From the NCBI GenBank assembly GCA_031216445.1, contig CM062200.1, forward strand, positions 21,125,501 to 21,189,500: DNA of 64,000 bases. Direction: 5' to 3'. Origin of the DNA: Lateolabrax maculatus (Eukaryota; Chordata; Actinopteri; Acropomatiformes; Lateolabracidae). Under the pieces are notes generated by a model. That model was not told the DNA's origin. It worked only from the letters and a program-made list of their open reading frames with translations, and searched no databases. A program made the translations under genes and the position numbers. Below are positions 47,072 through 56,270 of the stretch, piece by piece (position 1 is the first letter of the stretch; every line of letters starts with the position of its first letter).

Positions 47072-48885
47072 GTTCTTTTTATGTCTGCCTCGTAAAGCAC
47101 TGGCGACATACATTGTGCGCAGTTGCCGGTGATTGTTTCTGCTCAGGCCTAGCTCATCTCCAATAAGCATATAGTCAGCAATTTTTTTCTTTTTCCATAA
47201 CCAGCCAATTATGTAATTATTATAAATAAATATGCATGCGGGCTGGGCATAGTAATATGCATGACACAATAATAAAAATATCATTCATTCATTCACATGC
47301 CACTTGGTCATGGTCACATTTTCTCTGGGTAATGTCTAGTGAGCTTCTAATGTAATTTTAATTTAATGTGAAGAAAATGGATGGATGAAAAAACATAAAA
47401 GGTATTTGAAGGGATTAAAAACACATTTTTTAAAAGCAATAATGAAAACTATAAAAAACTAAAAAACATGCTCATAAATTCAAAAGAGAAGATAGATCAA
47501 GGATATGTTTATGATACTAGAGGGACAATTTGTTGTACAGCCAGTACTAACAAGTAAGTTGGCTTGTCCATTATATGTCTTGCTGTTGTTCTAGTGTTTT
47601 TGTTTTTGAATTCAGTGACAGGTCACTAATTTTTTTGCTGTATGTCAAAGCCACTCTTCAAGACTTAATGAAGAATGTAGAAAATGATGACCTCCCTGGT
47701 TGAAGAGATTTCAGAGTACAGACAGTGGTAATGAGTTCCCAGTTCTTGGAGGTGTGAGAAGTCAGGGGAGGAGGCTGATATCAGCCTGCATCCCCATCAG
47801 ACCATCATTCACACTTTTAATTGGTGTTTATGTTGCATTAATTATAACCCAGATACAAAATAAAACTTTAAACTTTTTCATCATAATATGCTATTTCCAA
47901 TAAGGAACACACAACTTTAGTTGCCAAAAATAGCGTGATAACTCATATTGTGTAGCAACTCCTGGCCTTTTCTATATGTAGCATGCATATAGCATGTCTG
48001 CATATTTGATTGTACTTTTTCCCACAGGATAACGACATACAACTGATATGGACTGGGGAACATTTTTGCACATGATATTTACTGACATAATGCATTTGTA
48101 TCACTGATGCGTCTTAAGCCATAAGATCACTGACTTACTGCTGCTGTGCAAATTCTTTCTTATCTTGCTTCCTGAGCTGTGAATACATATAATTTTTTAT
48201 CACTAAATTGAGAAATGGTTGTAGTAGTATTATCCTTATGAAGTTTGGCACTCTGGTGTATCCGTAGTAAATGTGTGCTGGTGTTTATGGTGTTGATCAC
48301 ATACATGCCCCATGTCCCTCTTAACTAACTGTGCAACAGAGTACATACATTTAAAATATTGAGGGTTTCACCCAAAGTTTTATACATCTGGTGTTTTAAG
48401 TTTTAAAGTTCTTTGTAATGTGCCCCTACGATTACAGTCATTGGCAATGAAAATCTCAAACTGCTCTACTACACATGTATTGCTGGGGACCCAAGGACGT
48501 GCAATGTCAACTTTTGTGCAATTTGAACACACAACATAAACAAGCGACCAGCTATCTATGCAGTACGCCGCACACAGGAAGCAAAAAAGTACCGCAAAGC
48601 TCTGCCTGCTTCCTTTCAAAGCCCATGTTAACCAGTTGGGCTCTTCATAGTTTGTATTTATCACTTCTGTAAGTGATTGTGTTTATTAAATTATGTAAGC
48701 CTGCTTGTTCCACATATTTATCAGTTGTGTCTAAACAGAGTGAGAGAGAAGAGCAGACACACACACAAGCAGAAAGAGAGACAGATTGGGTCCTCAGCAA
48801 TACATCTGCTAAGTGTGAAGTCATTCAGATGAGCGATTCTCAAGAACGCTTCAAGCAGCCATAATGTGGTTCTTGACAATGATGC
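47072..48885. other. Intergenic, no recognised gene
   Basis: AT-rich complex sequence. Open frames are short (under 100 codons) and show no recognisable motif. 48,720-48,785 is purine-rich low complexity. I see no RNA gene and no clear mobile element. Confidence 0.6.
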
Positions 48886-48976
48886 AAGCTGCACTTCCGG
48901 GGGCCAAGAAATCATCCTGCTCCAAATGGGCACACATTCCTAGCAGGCATGCGCTTCGAACGGCCATGCCCTGAAC
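48886..48976 (+). repeat. Left copy of an imperfect direct repeat
   Basis: Contains AAATCATCCTGCTC, TTCCTAGCAGGCAT and GAACGGCCAT. The same string of blocks with substitutions occurs at 50,975-51,060 (AAATCATCCTGTTC, TTCCTAGCGGGCAT, GAACGGCAT). The two copies bracket the minus-strand LINE about 2.1 kb apart. They are far longer and more diverged than an ordinary target-site duplication. Confidence 0.7.
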
Positions 48977-50611
48977 AGGTGCTGCGCTAATATATATAAA
49001 GAAGAGAAACAAACATATACATATAAATACATGAATAAAATAGAATAGAATACTGTGGTAAGAAGGTTGTGCAGTAATGTATGTGCAAAATGAAGACTTG
49101 TGCAGACAGACAGCTTATGGTCAGGTAGAATATACAGAGATGTAAACAAATGTAAAGTATAAAGTATATCAGTGGGAGTGCCTAGTGTATCCTAGTGATG
49201 AGCTCGAGACCTCAAAGGTTCAACAGTCTAATGACCTGTCTCTGAGCTTGGTGGTGCAAGAACGGATGCTGACCCCAACTGTGCAGTAATGTATGCACAT
49301 TACTGCAGTTAGGGTGATTGGGGTCTTTGATGATCCTGTTGGCATTAATTCCTGCACCACTGGGTGTAGAGGTCCTCCATGGAAGGCAGCTCTGTCCTGG
49401 TGATGTGCTGCGTAGTTTTAACCAATTGCCATACCAGGAAGTGATTCAGCCAGTCAGGATACTCTCAGTTGTACACCTGTTGACGTTGCATAGTATCCTG
49501 GGGTCCATATTGAGCCTTTTCAGCAAGGAAGAAGAAGAGCCGTTGTCTTTATGTTTGAGTGCCAGTGTTGAGAGGATGGGGTGGTGACTATCCGTACAGC
49601 CTGGAGTCTACCTGTCCGAAAGTTAAGGATCCAGTCACAGAGCTCACCATGGTCACCTTGAGGTTGAGGTCCTTGAGCTTACTTACGAGCTTGGAGGGCA
49701 CAATGGTACTGAATGCTGAACTGTAGTCAGTAAAGAGCATTCTCACATATTTGTGTTCCTCAGGTCCAGGTAGGAAAGGGCAGTGTGGAGAGCTAGGGCA
49801 AAGGCATTATCTATAGACCTGTTTGGCTTTTATGGAAATTGTAGTGGGTCCAGTGAGTCAGGAGCTAACTGCTCAAAGAACTTCCTGATGGTGGAGGATC
49901 ATTTTGTACTTTGTCAGCTTGGAAGATGTTCCCAAAGTGTGCATAGAAGGTGTTCAGTTCATCTGGGAGAGGTGTAGACATTATCTCAGTACTGATAGTT
50001 TTCCTTTTGTAGTCTGTAATAGTTCTTTGTCCAGCCCACATGTTCCCTGTGTTGTCTCTTATTTCTTAATTGTGATTCTGTGATACCTCAGCAGGACTTT
50101 CCTCAGGTTGGTGCTGTTAATATCCCCGGCCACAATAAAAGAAGACTCCAGCCGTGAGGTCTCAGTCCTGTTGATAACTCTATACAACTCGTCCAGTGCT
50201 TGGTTGGTATTGAGATAAGGATGACATCTGATCATCAACAGCCGATAAAAAAGTCCACATCTGAGTAGCACTAGGTTTGACCATACAGTAAACACCAGAT
50301 TTTATTGTCAGGTCCAGGTGGTGATGGAAGAGGTCCTCTGGAACAATGGCCAAGTTTGGGATCAAAGGGTCCGACCAAGTCTCTGTGAATGCCATAACAT
50401 TATAGTTCTTATTGTTATGTTGAAAAGCCATCCTGCTCCTGAGTTCATGTAGTTTATTGTTCATCGACAGGACATTTGCTAGAAGAATACTTGGTAGAGG
50501 AGGCCTGTTTGCACGTGTACTCAGCCCTCGGTTTTCCAGGTACGGCAATAGGTAATTCCAGTCATGGATTGTCGCCCTCATTGATCGTAGTAAGAAAGTA
50601 TTGTCCACCAA
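48977..50611 (-). mobile_element. Dead L2-like LINE (endonuclease plus RT remnants)
   Basis: On the minus strand from 50,611 leftward, an open frame carries NRPPLPSILLANVLSMNNKL and AFTETWSDPLIPN, the start of an APE-type endonuclease. After a frame change, a second frame (50,295 to 50,059) contains SSFIVAGDINSTNLRKVL, the conserved AGD(F/I)N region. Further left, 49,640-49,760 encodes MLFTDYSSAFSTIVPSKL, the reverse transcriptase F-x-DYSSAF motif. The FADD catalytic box is missing: the frame jumps from LNTG straight to the post-RT tail. The tail includes a QHIT motif and a PSMEDLYT segment with stops and frame changes, then a degraded IIKDPNHP region and a 3' UTR reaching about 48,977. The element is 5'-truncated, internally deleted and inactive. 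Confidence 0.8.
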
Positions 50612-52120
50612 CGATTACATGTGCAAAAGTTGTTCTCTATCATATTGTATGATAGGGCCTGCTTAGGCAGTGTGCATGTTGCAAAAAAGTCCAGTAAAAG
50701 CAAACGGTTACTCGGTTACTCATGCTGCAAGAGTTAAACCTCCATTCAGTCTCCTGCTCAAATACATATTTACAAATTACTTTACCAATGTAATGCACAT
50801 TTGCAGATTCTTGTACATATTCACAAATCTGAGAACACGTTTACAGATTCTTGTACACATTCAAATTGCTGCATATATGGATTAAGATATAACTCCCCAC
50901 ACGTATTCCCAAATAATATTACTACAATGATACTCCCACATAGGATCAATTCATTCTTGGTTTTGGTTTTTTCGTTGAAGATGCTGCAAGCAGAAATCAT
51001 CCTGTTCTGAATGTGGACACTTTCCTAGCGGGCATTCGCTATGAACGGCATCAGAACATCTACACCTTCCAATAAATGTATAGCCCATGGTTGAAATAGC
51101 CCATGGTTGACTACTTCATTCAATGGCACTGAACTAGACCTGCTATGAACCATAAGAACTCAGTAAAAATGCTAATTCATGCAGAAGTCTTCTAAGGCAG
51201 TAAGGGGAAGTCTATAAGAAGCTGTTGCATTGCTTCTATTATGTCTTGTGTTGTGGTTCTTCCGATGGAGGGCCCCTGTAAAGTGACTTTATTTGCAGTT
51301 TATGTCTGATGATATCTGATTGATATTTTTCCTTTAATGTGTTAAAGGTTTCTACCTTTGCAAACATTAAAAATATAAGGCATTAAGTTACCACACACTT
51401 TAAAGTCTTAGCTTTACATTTTCAAATCCTGTCAATTTTAAATTATAAAAATTCACTTTTAATCTTTTAAATCCATTAATACTATGTAATGAATTTTGAA
51501 GGGATGTTCACTTCCTACTGCGCCATCCTACTGTATCCACTGGCACAGACTGTCCAACCTTACTCCCTGAGGGTCTATTATTTAACCCCTCTGACTTCAA
51601 TGGCCACAGAAACTGACTCCATACAGTAAATACAGTACAGCAGAAACTCCATACTGTCCAGCTGACAATAGAAGGTAAGTGTGGGATTGGAGTGCAATTG
51701 TGTTTAAATATGCTTGTGAAGCCTGAATTTGTATTTTTACTTACTGTTAATGGTTCAGCTTGTAGCAGTCATATATACCGTATATACACAGTATATACTG
51801 TATACAGTATGTTTATAATCTATACATTTATTGCATAGTGAAGATGTTCTGAGGTCAAGAAAGAGCTTGCCCTTACCTCCCTTGGGGTCATTGTGACCAA
51901 CACCACATTACAATAAACTAGAAACTGAGTTTATTGGTTCCCTTTTACAAACGCACATTGTGTCTTCTAGCATATTTCCCTAAATGAAATGCAGTATACT
52001 GTAAATTTTACTGTTTGGTAAAATGTTGACAGCTATATCCCACTCTTCATAGTTAAATATAACAGTCCTCATTAGAATTAGGTTTATCATAGTGAAAGTT
52101 TAATTTACTTTGAAATTAAG
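50612..52120. other. Intergenic, no recognised gene
   Basis: Complex AT-rich sequence with the right copy of the direct repeat at 50,975-51,060 and a short duplication of TAGCCCATGGTTGA near 51,080-51,110. An AT palindrome cluster lies at 51,771-51,812 (for example ACAGTATATACTGT at 51,788-51,801). No coding region or RNA gene recognised. Confidence 0.6.
50975..51060 (+). repeat. Right copy of an imperfect direct repeat
   Basis: Partner of 48,886-48,976; conserved blocks AAATCATCCTG, CCTAGC, GGGCAT and GAACGGC in the same order and spacing. See the left copy. Confidence 0.7.
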
Positions 52121-52212
52121 AAATATTGACCGAAAAAGCTGTTGGTCAAAAGCTAGCATCAGGACATCTCATTCCATTCCTGAATTCATCATTCTCTTTT
52201 CCCTCCAAACAG

Positions 52213-53199
52213 ATGGAGCCAGTGCTCTGCTATGAGTCCAGAAACAGTTCATGTCTGAGGACCATCTATCCCTTGCCCATGCACATCACCCTCTACATGA
52301 TTCTAGGGGTCGCAGTCATCCTAACAGTGTGTGGAAACCTTTTGGTCATCATCTCAATTGCCTATTTTAAGCAGCTCCAAACCCCAACCAATTACCTGGT
52401 TGTTTCTCTGGCTGTGTCTGATCTTCTTTTAGGGTTTTTAGTCATGTTTCCCAGTATGATTCGATGTGTAGAGTCCTGCTGGTATTTCTTCTGTAAAGTC
52501 TACATGAGTTCTGATGTCATGTTGTGTACAGCATCAATTCTAAATCTGTTATTCATATCACTTGACCGACACTATGCTGTTTGTCATCCTCTTGTATGCA
52601 GAAGAAAAATATCTGTCAATGTTGTGTTGATCATGATTCTGCTCAGCTGGAGTATTTCAGCTTTCATAGGCCTTGGAATGATTTTTCTGAAGTTTAATAT
52701 TTGGGGGATTGAGGAGTTCTACTATAACCACATTGCGTGTGAAGGAGGTTGTGTTTTGTTTCAGAGTGGAATGTCAAGCACAGTCTCTTCAGTACTTTCC
52801 TTTTACATTCCAGGAATAATAATGCTTGGTGTTTACCTGAAAATTTTCCTAGTGGCACGGAGACAGTTGTGCAGCATACAGAATGCAAGCTGTATGAGAT
52901 CAGTAAGAATATCAAATACAAGCCAGACTAAAGCCACTAAAACACTTGCTATCATAATGGGGGCATTTCTTTCTTTTTGGACTCCCTTTTTTGTCTGTAA
53001 CATCATTGATCCCTTTATTAGTTACTTAACACCACCAGCATTGTTTGAAACATTTGTATGGGTGGGCTACTTGAATTCTACTGTGAACCCTATAATCTAT
53101 GCATTCTTTTACAGTTGGTTCAGAAAGGCATTTCAGTTATTCACTTCAGGTAACATCTTTAAATCTGACATTTCCGAGACAACACTTTTCCCAGGATAA
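52213..53199 (+). CDS. Trace amine-associated receptor (TAAR), receptor A
   Basis: A 328-residue class A GPCR, in line with TAAR length. The ATG at 52,213 gives the usual short extracellular start with two Cys and an NSS glycosylation site. Seven membrane segments are visible. Landmarks: N42 (1.50), D70 (2.50), D101 (3.32, the amine-binding Asp), D118-R119-H120 in place of DRY, CEGGC in extracellular loop 2, FWTP in TM6, and N292 in the TAAR signature NSTVNPIIYAFFYSWF. Position 5.42 is Ser, so a second acidic site is absent. TAARs sense volatile or water-borne amines at the plasma membrane of olfactory neurons and signal through a stimulatory G protein to cAMP. Oddities: extracellular loop 1 reads CWYFFCK, three residues shorter than the usual CWYFGDxFCK. 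A pyrimidine tract and CAG directly before the ATG look like a splice acceptor, so a 5' exon is possible; the frame is also open upstream to 52,126 without an ATG. Subfamily not assigned. Confidence 0.9.
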   Translation: MEPVLCYESRNSSCLRTIYPLPMHITLYMILGVAVILTVCGNLLVIISIAYFKQLQTPTNYLVVSLAVSDLLLGFLVMFPSMIRCVESCWYFFCKVYMSSDVMLCTASILNLLFISLDRHYAVCHPLVCRRKISVNVVLIMILLSWSISAFIGLGMIFLKFNIWGIEEFYYNHIACEGGCVLFQSGMSSTVSSVLSFYIPGIIMLGVYLKIFLVARRQLCSIQNASCMRSVRISNTSQTKATKTLAIIMGAFLSFWTPFFVCNIIDPFISYLTPPALFETFVWVGYLNSTVNPIIYAFFYSWFRKAFQLFTSGNIFKSDISETTLFPG

Positions 53200-53343
53200 A
53201 TTGATGCAATCCATAAGCTTCTGATAAGTGGATTTTACAGAAAAAAGGTTGGTTGAAAAACAGGTCTAGAAATGTGGCAATCATTTTGCTCCCATTGATT
53301 TGCCAACTGTAAAGACCAATGTTAAGGTCTTTACAGTCTTTAC

Positions 53344-53575
53344 AGGGACTAAATCTGCCCTCTATTTGTTTGCTTTAGGCATGCTGGTTACCATTTTAGG
53401 GAACTCTGTTGTCATTGTGTCAATAGGTCATTTCAAGTAGTTGTATAATCCTACTAATGTGCTTATTTTATCTCTTGCTCTTGTTGATCTACTAGTAGGA
53501 ATTACTGTGATGACATTCAGCACCATCCAGACCATACATGGCTGCTGGTTCTATGGTAATACCTTCTGTTTATGG
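53344..53575 (+). pseudogene. Truncated TAAR fragment, near copy of receptor B
   Basis: About 230 bp nearly identical to 55,260-55,495 of receptor B, covering TM1 to the start of TM3 (GMLVTILGNSVVIVSIGHFK through IHGCWFYG). It has a 3-bp deletion near 53,367, an in-frame TAG at 53,438-53,440 where receptor B has CAG (Gln59), and roughly ten substitutions by eye. Homology stops after GGTTCTATGGTAATACC and there is no further receptor sequence. Short and stop-bearing, it is a broken duplicate lying between the two intact receptors. Confidence 0.9.
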
Positions 53576-54185
53576 GCTCAAGGTTCTTAGCTATGCACCG
53601 AAGTTTTGAAGGAAAATAAATGCTTGGCATTATGTATGAGTAAATAGATGTCAATAAATATGTTCTAAAGTTTGTTTTGCAATAAAGTGTCATTTTATCT
53701 ATTATTTTTAAATTACACATTGATATTCACTCTAAATGGTGGTTTTTGTTTCAATGCATGATATAAAGTATATAATGTTAAACACAGCTCAGTGTCTGTT
53801 ATACTGTGCTCTGTTGGATTCACCTTAGACCAGTGTTCATAACCTGAGCTCGCTGTAGCTTGAGCTGTGCTCTGTTAGCATTACGACACTGGCCTCCAGA
53901 TGTGTTACACCTAGACCTGTGTCACTCCCTGGTCCTCTGTGCTTTGGCCGCCTTCTGTGGTCACCTGCGTTCCAGTCATCTGCCAGATTGTGGTTGGTTT
54001 CTGTCCTTGTGTTGTCTGTCCTCCTTTGGAGTTTTTGTACCTGGATGTTAATCTGCACTGGTCTGCATGACTGCCTGCACTTCATGTGTGACCAAAAATC
54101 TGTCAAGTGCGACCTGATATTTTCATTGGTCGCACTGGTGCACCTAAAATTGAAAAGGTCTGATTAAAAAAAAAACGATTAATTG
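53576..54185. other. Intergenic, unassigned sequence
   Basis: An AATAAA at 53,615-53,620 could serve receptor A or be incidental. The stretch 53,840-54,170 is less AT-rich and ends in an A-run, as a degraded retroposon would, but I cannot name a family. Short open frames on both strands lack motifs. Confidence 0.45.
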
Positions 54186-54712
54186 GCCACATCAAGGTGG
54201 AGCTAGCCAATGCACAAGTTGCATGTAGCAACGGCCCAACAACCGGCACTTGCAGATACAGGCAGTCAACGCTACTTCAGCGACTCCGACTGGTGCAGAA
54301 TATTCTTGCCAGAATTTTAACAGGCACTGAGAAATACACAATAGTCCTGTGCTAGCCAGCTTACACTGGCTGCCCATTTAGAAAACTCTTCTGTTCACTT
54401 TTAAGGCATAAAATGTGCCTGGCCCTTCCTTAGATTGGTGGCTACTGCTATTCCTAGGACCCGGCTTGTGACCTTTGCTGTTAGAGCCATCAGACTGTGG
54501 AACACTTGAGATTAGACAGGCTACAATATTAGCGTCTTTTAAATGCCATCTTAATTTTTTTTTTTCTATAGGAATGGGTCTATGAATATTTAATATATTG
54601 CTGGATTTTATCATACAGCTCTTGCCATTTTACATTTTTGAAACTTTATTTTATTGTTACTTTATTTTCTTTTATTTTCTGTAAAGCATTTAGTAACCTT
54701 ATTAAGTACTAT
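54186..54712 (+). mobile_element. 3' end of a LINE (CR1/L2-type), degraded
   Basis: Plus-strand translation with frame changes reads LVQNILARILTG, then a degraded LHWLP region and a TVEHLRLD remnant of the LWNSLPLEIR motif, typical of post-RT tails of teleost CR1/L2-like LINEs. The 3' end has GTAAAGCATTTAG, then AAGTACTATATAAATAA, a familiar LINE terminus, and then a simple repeat. 5'-truncated and inactive. It differs from the L2-like pieces at 43.8-50.6 kb. Confidence 0.65.
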
Positions 54713-54766
54713 ATAAATAATAATAATAATAATGATAATTATTATTATTATTATTATTATTATTAT
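54713..54766 (+). repeat. TAA/ATT microsatellite, LINE tail
   Basis: About six TAA units, a TGATAATT centre, then about eight ATT units, directly after the LINE 3' end. The two halves form an inverted repeat. Confidence 0.9.
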
Positions 54767-55180
54767 ACTTGTTTCTCGCAAATGTACTGAAAATGATCTA
54801 TAAACCTATTATCAGCCACACATACAACTTCTGAGTGCTTACAGGATATTGCACAAAGGTAGATATTTACCCACAAATCTTGGTAATTGTTTTGCCCACC
54901 CTTCTTAATTTTGTATGGTACAGAAATCACACTGATTTATTTGTTCTTGTATTTTAATTACTATTACTGTAATAGCGCCATATTACAGCTGTTTATGACT
55001 TTACCACAGAAGAATTTTACTCCTCAAAGTATGGCCCAGGGAATGGCCCAGTATGTCATATTTGTAGGTGGATCCAGTATGCTGTGTCTTTTGTTATAAG
55101 AATGAGATCACCAGTATGTGTCTCCCTCTAGCACGTATCACTGTATCTTTGTTTAGGTTTTGGTGTATGTGTTTGGGTTA

Positions 55181-56209
55181 ATGATGACTGCCCTTTCTCA
55201 AGAGCAGTACTGTTTTCCAAGCTCTAATGCCTCTTGTATTAGGGCACAGTTCAGTGTGGGGACTAAATTTGCCCTCTATTTGTTGTTTGCTTTAGGCATG
55301 CTGGTTACCATTTTAGGGAACTCTGTTGTCATTGTGTCAATAGGTCATTTCAAACAGTTGCATAATCCTACTAATGTGCTTATTTTATCTCTTGCTCTTG
55401 CTGATCTACTAGTAGGAATTACTGTGATGCCATTCAGCACCATCCGGACCATACATGGCTGCTGGTTCTATGGTGACACCTTCTGTCTACTGCACTCCAG
55501 TTTTGATATGTTTCTTACCACTGTCTCTATATTCCACTTAATTTGCATTGCTGTAGACAGACAACAAGCAATATGCAATCCTATGTATTATTCTAGGAAA
55601 ATGACAATGCCAGTGGCCTGGATTATGGTATGTGGCAGCTGGGCACTGGCTGCTGTCTACTCTTATGGACTACTTTACTCAAAGGCCAATGTAACAGGGT
55701 TAGAGGACTACATGGTATCAATAAACTGCCTTGGCAGTTGGAACCTTCTTTTTAACCCCCTTTGGGGAATCCTGGACAGTGTTACTGCCTTTTTCTTTCC
55801 ATGCACTGTAATGGTATCGCTGTACACTAAAATATTTATTGTGGCTAAAGAGCATGTAAGAAAGATTGGAGATATGAGAAATTGTTCAAATGACAGAGGA
55901 AGAGGTGGATTGATTAACCAGTCTGAACACAAGGCTGCAAAGACTCTGGGTATTGTGCTCGGTGCATTCATCTTTTGTTGGATGCCCTTTTTTATGAATT
56001 CAATAACTGATGCCTACACTGGCTTTACCACACCTGCTGCCATTTTTGAAGCATTTGTTTGGTTGGGTTACTTCAATTCAACTTTAAAGCCAATTATTTA
56101 TGCTTTTTTTTATCCTTGGTTTAAGAAATGCTTTTATTTAATTGTCAATCTGAAAATATTTAACCCCCATTCTTCAACCATAACGGTGCATATTCTCACA
56201 CATTTATGA
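55181..56209 (+). CDS. Trace amine-associated receptor (TAAR), receptor B, diamine-type
   Basis: A 342-residue TAAR; two ATGs (55,181 and 55,184) precede TALSQEQYCFPSSNASC, a typical N-terminus with a glycosylation site and two Cys. Landmarks: N47 (1.50), D75 (2.50), WFYGDTFC in loop 1, D109 (3.32), D126-R127-Q128 in place of DRY, W154 (4.50), D199 (5.42), P207 (5.50), FCWMPFF in TM6. In TM7 the signature reads NSTLKPIIYAFFYPWF, with Lys303 (AAG at 56,087-56,089) where NPxxY has Asn. Asp at both 3.32 and 5.42 is the pattern known from fish TAARs that bind diamines such as cadaverine; that function is inferred here. The Asn-to-Lys change hits the activation switch, so it could be a weakened allele, a sequencing error or an unusual receptor. 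A likely poly(A) signal lies 56 bases after the stop. Closest in sequence to the fragment at 53,344-53,575. Confidence 0.9.
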   Translation: MMTALSQEQYCFPSSNASCIRAQFSVGTKFALYLLFALGMLVTILGNSVVIVSIGHFKQLHNPTNVLILSLALADLLVGITVMPFSTIRTIHGCWFYGDTFCLLHSSFDMFLTTVSIFHLICIAVDRQQAICNPMYYSRKMTMPVAWIMVCGSWALAAVYSYGLLYSKANVTGLEDYMVSINCLGSWNLLFNPLWGILDSVTAFFFPCTVMVSLYTKIFIVAKEHVRKIGDMRNCSNDRGRGGLINQSEHKAAKTLGIVLGAFIFCWMPFFMNSITDAYTGFTTPAAIFEAFVWLGYFNSTLKPIIYAFFYPWFKKCFYLIVNLKIFNPHSSTITVHILTHL

Positions 56210-56264
56210 CAGTAATTTTGTGGATATGTTTGCATTAAGAGCACGTTTAAAAGCTACTCACCTC

Positions 56265-56270
56265 AATAAA
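56265..56270 (+). promoter_or_regulatory. Poly(A) signal AATAAA of receptor B
   Basis: A canonical AATAAA 56 bases past the receptor B stop codon, consistent with a short 3' UTR. Confidence 0.55.

Noticed and set aside
47051..47284. 77-codon minus-strand frame
   Set aside because: No motif, starts inside satellite edge, composition unlike coding sequence.
48380..48864. Overlapping 94-, 65- and 63-codon frames
   Set aside because: Overlapping on opposite strands, no recognisable domain, no splice or poly(A) support.
52126..52212. Upstream extension of receptor A frame
   Set aside because: Begins at TTG without an ATG and crosses a splice-acceptor-like sequence; the ATG at 52,213 gives the normal TAAR N-terminus.
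52694..52921. Antisense frames within the TAAR genes (also 55,708-55,971)
   Set aside because: Shadows of well-supported receptor coding sequence.
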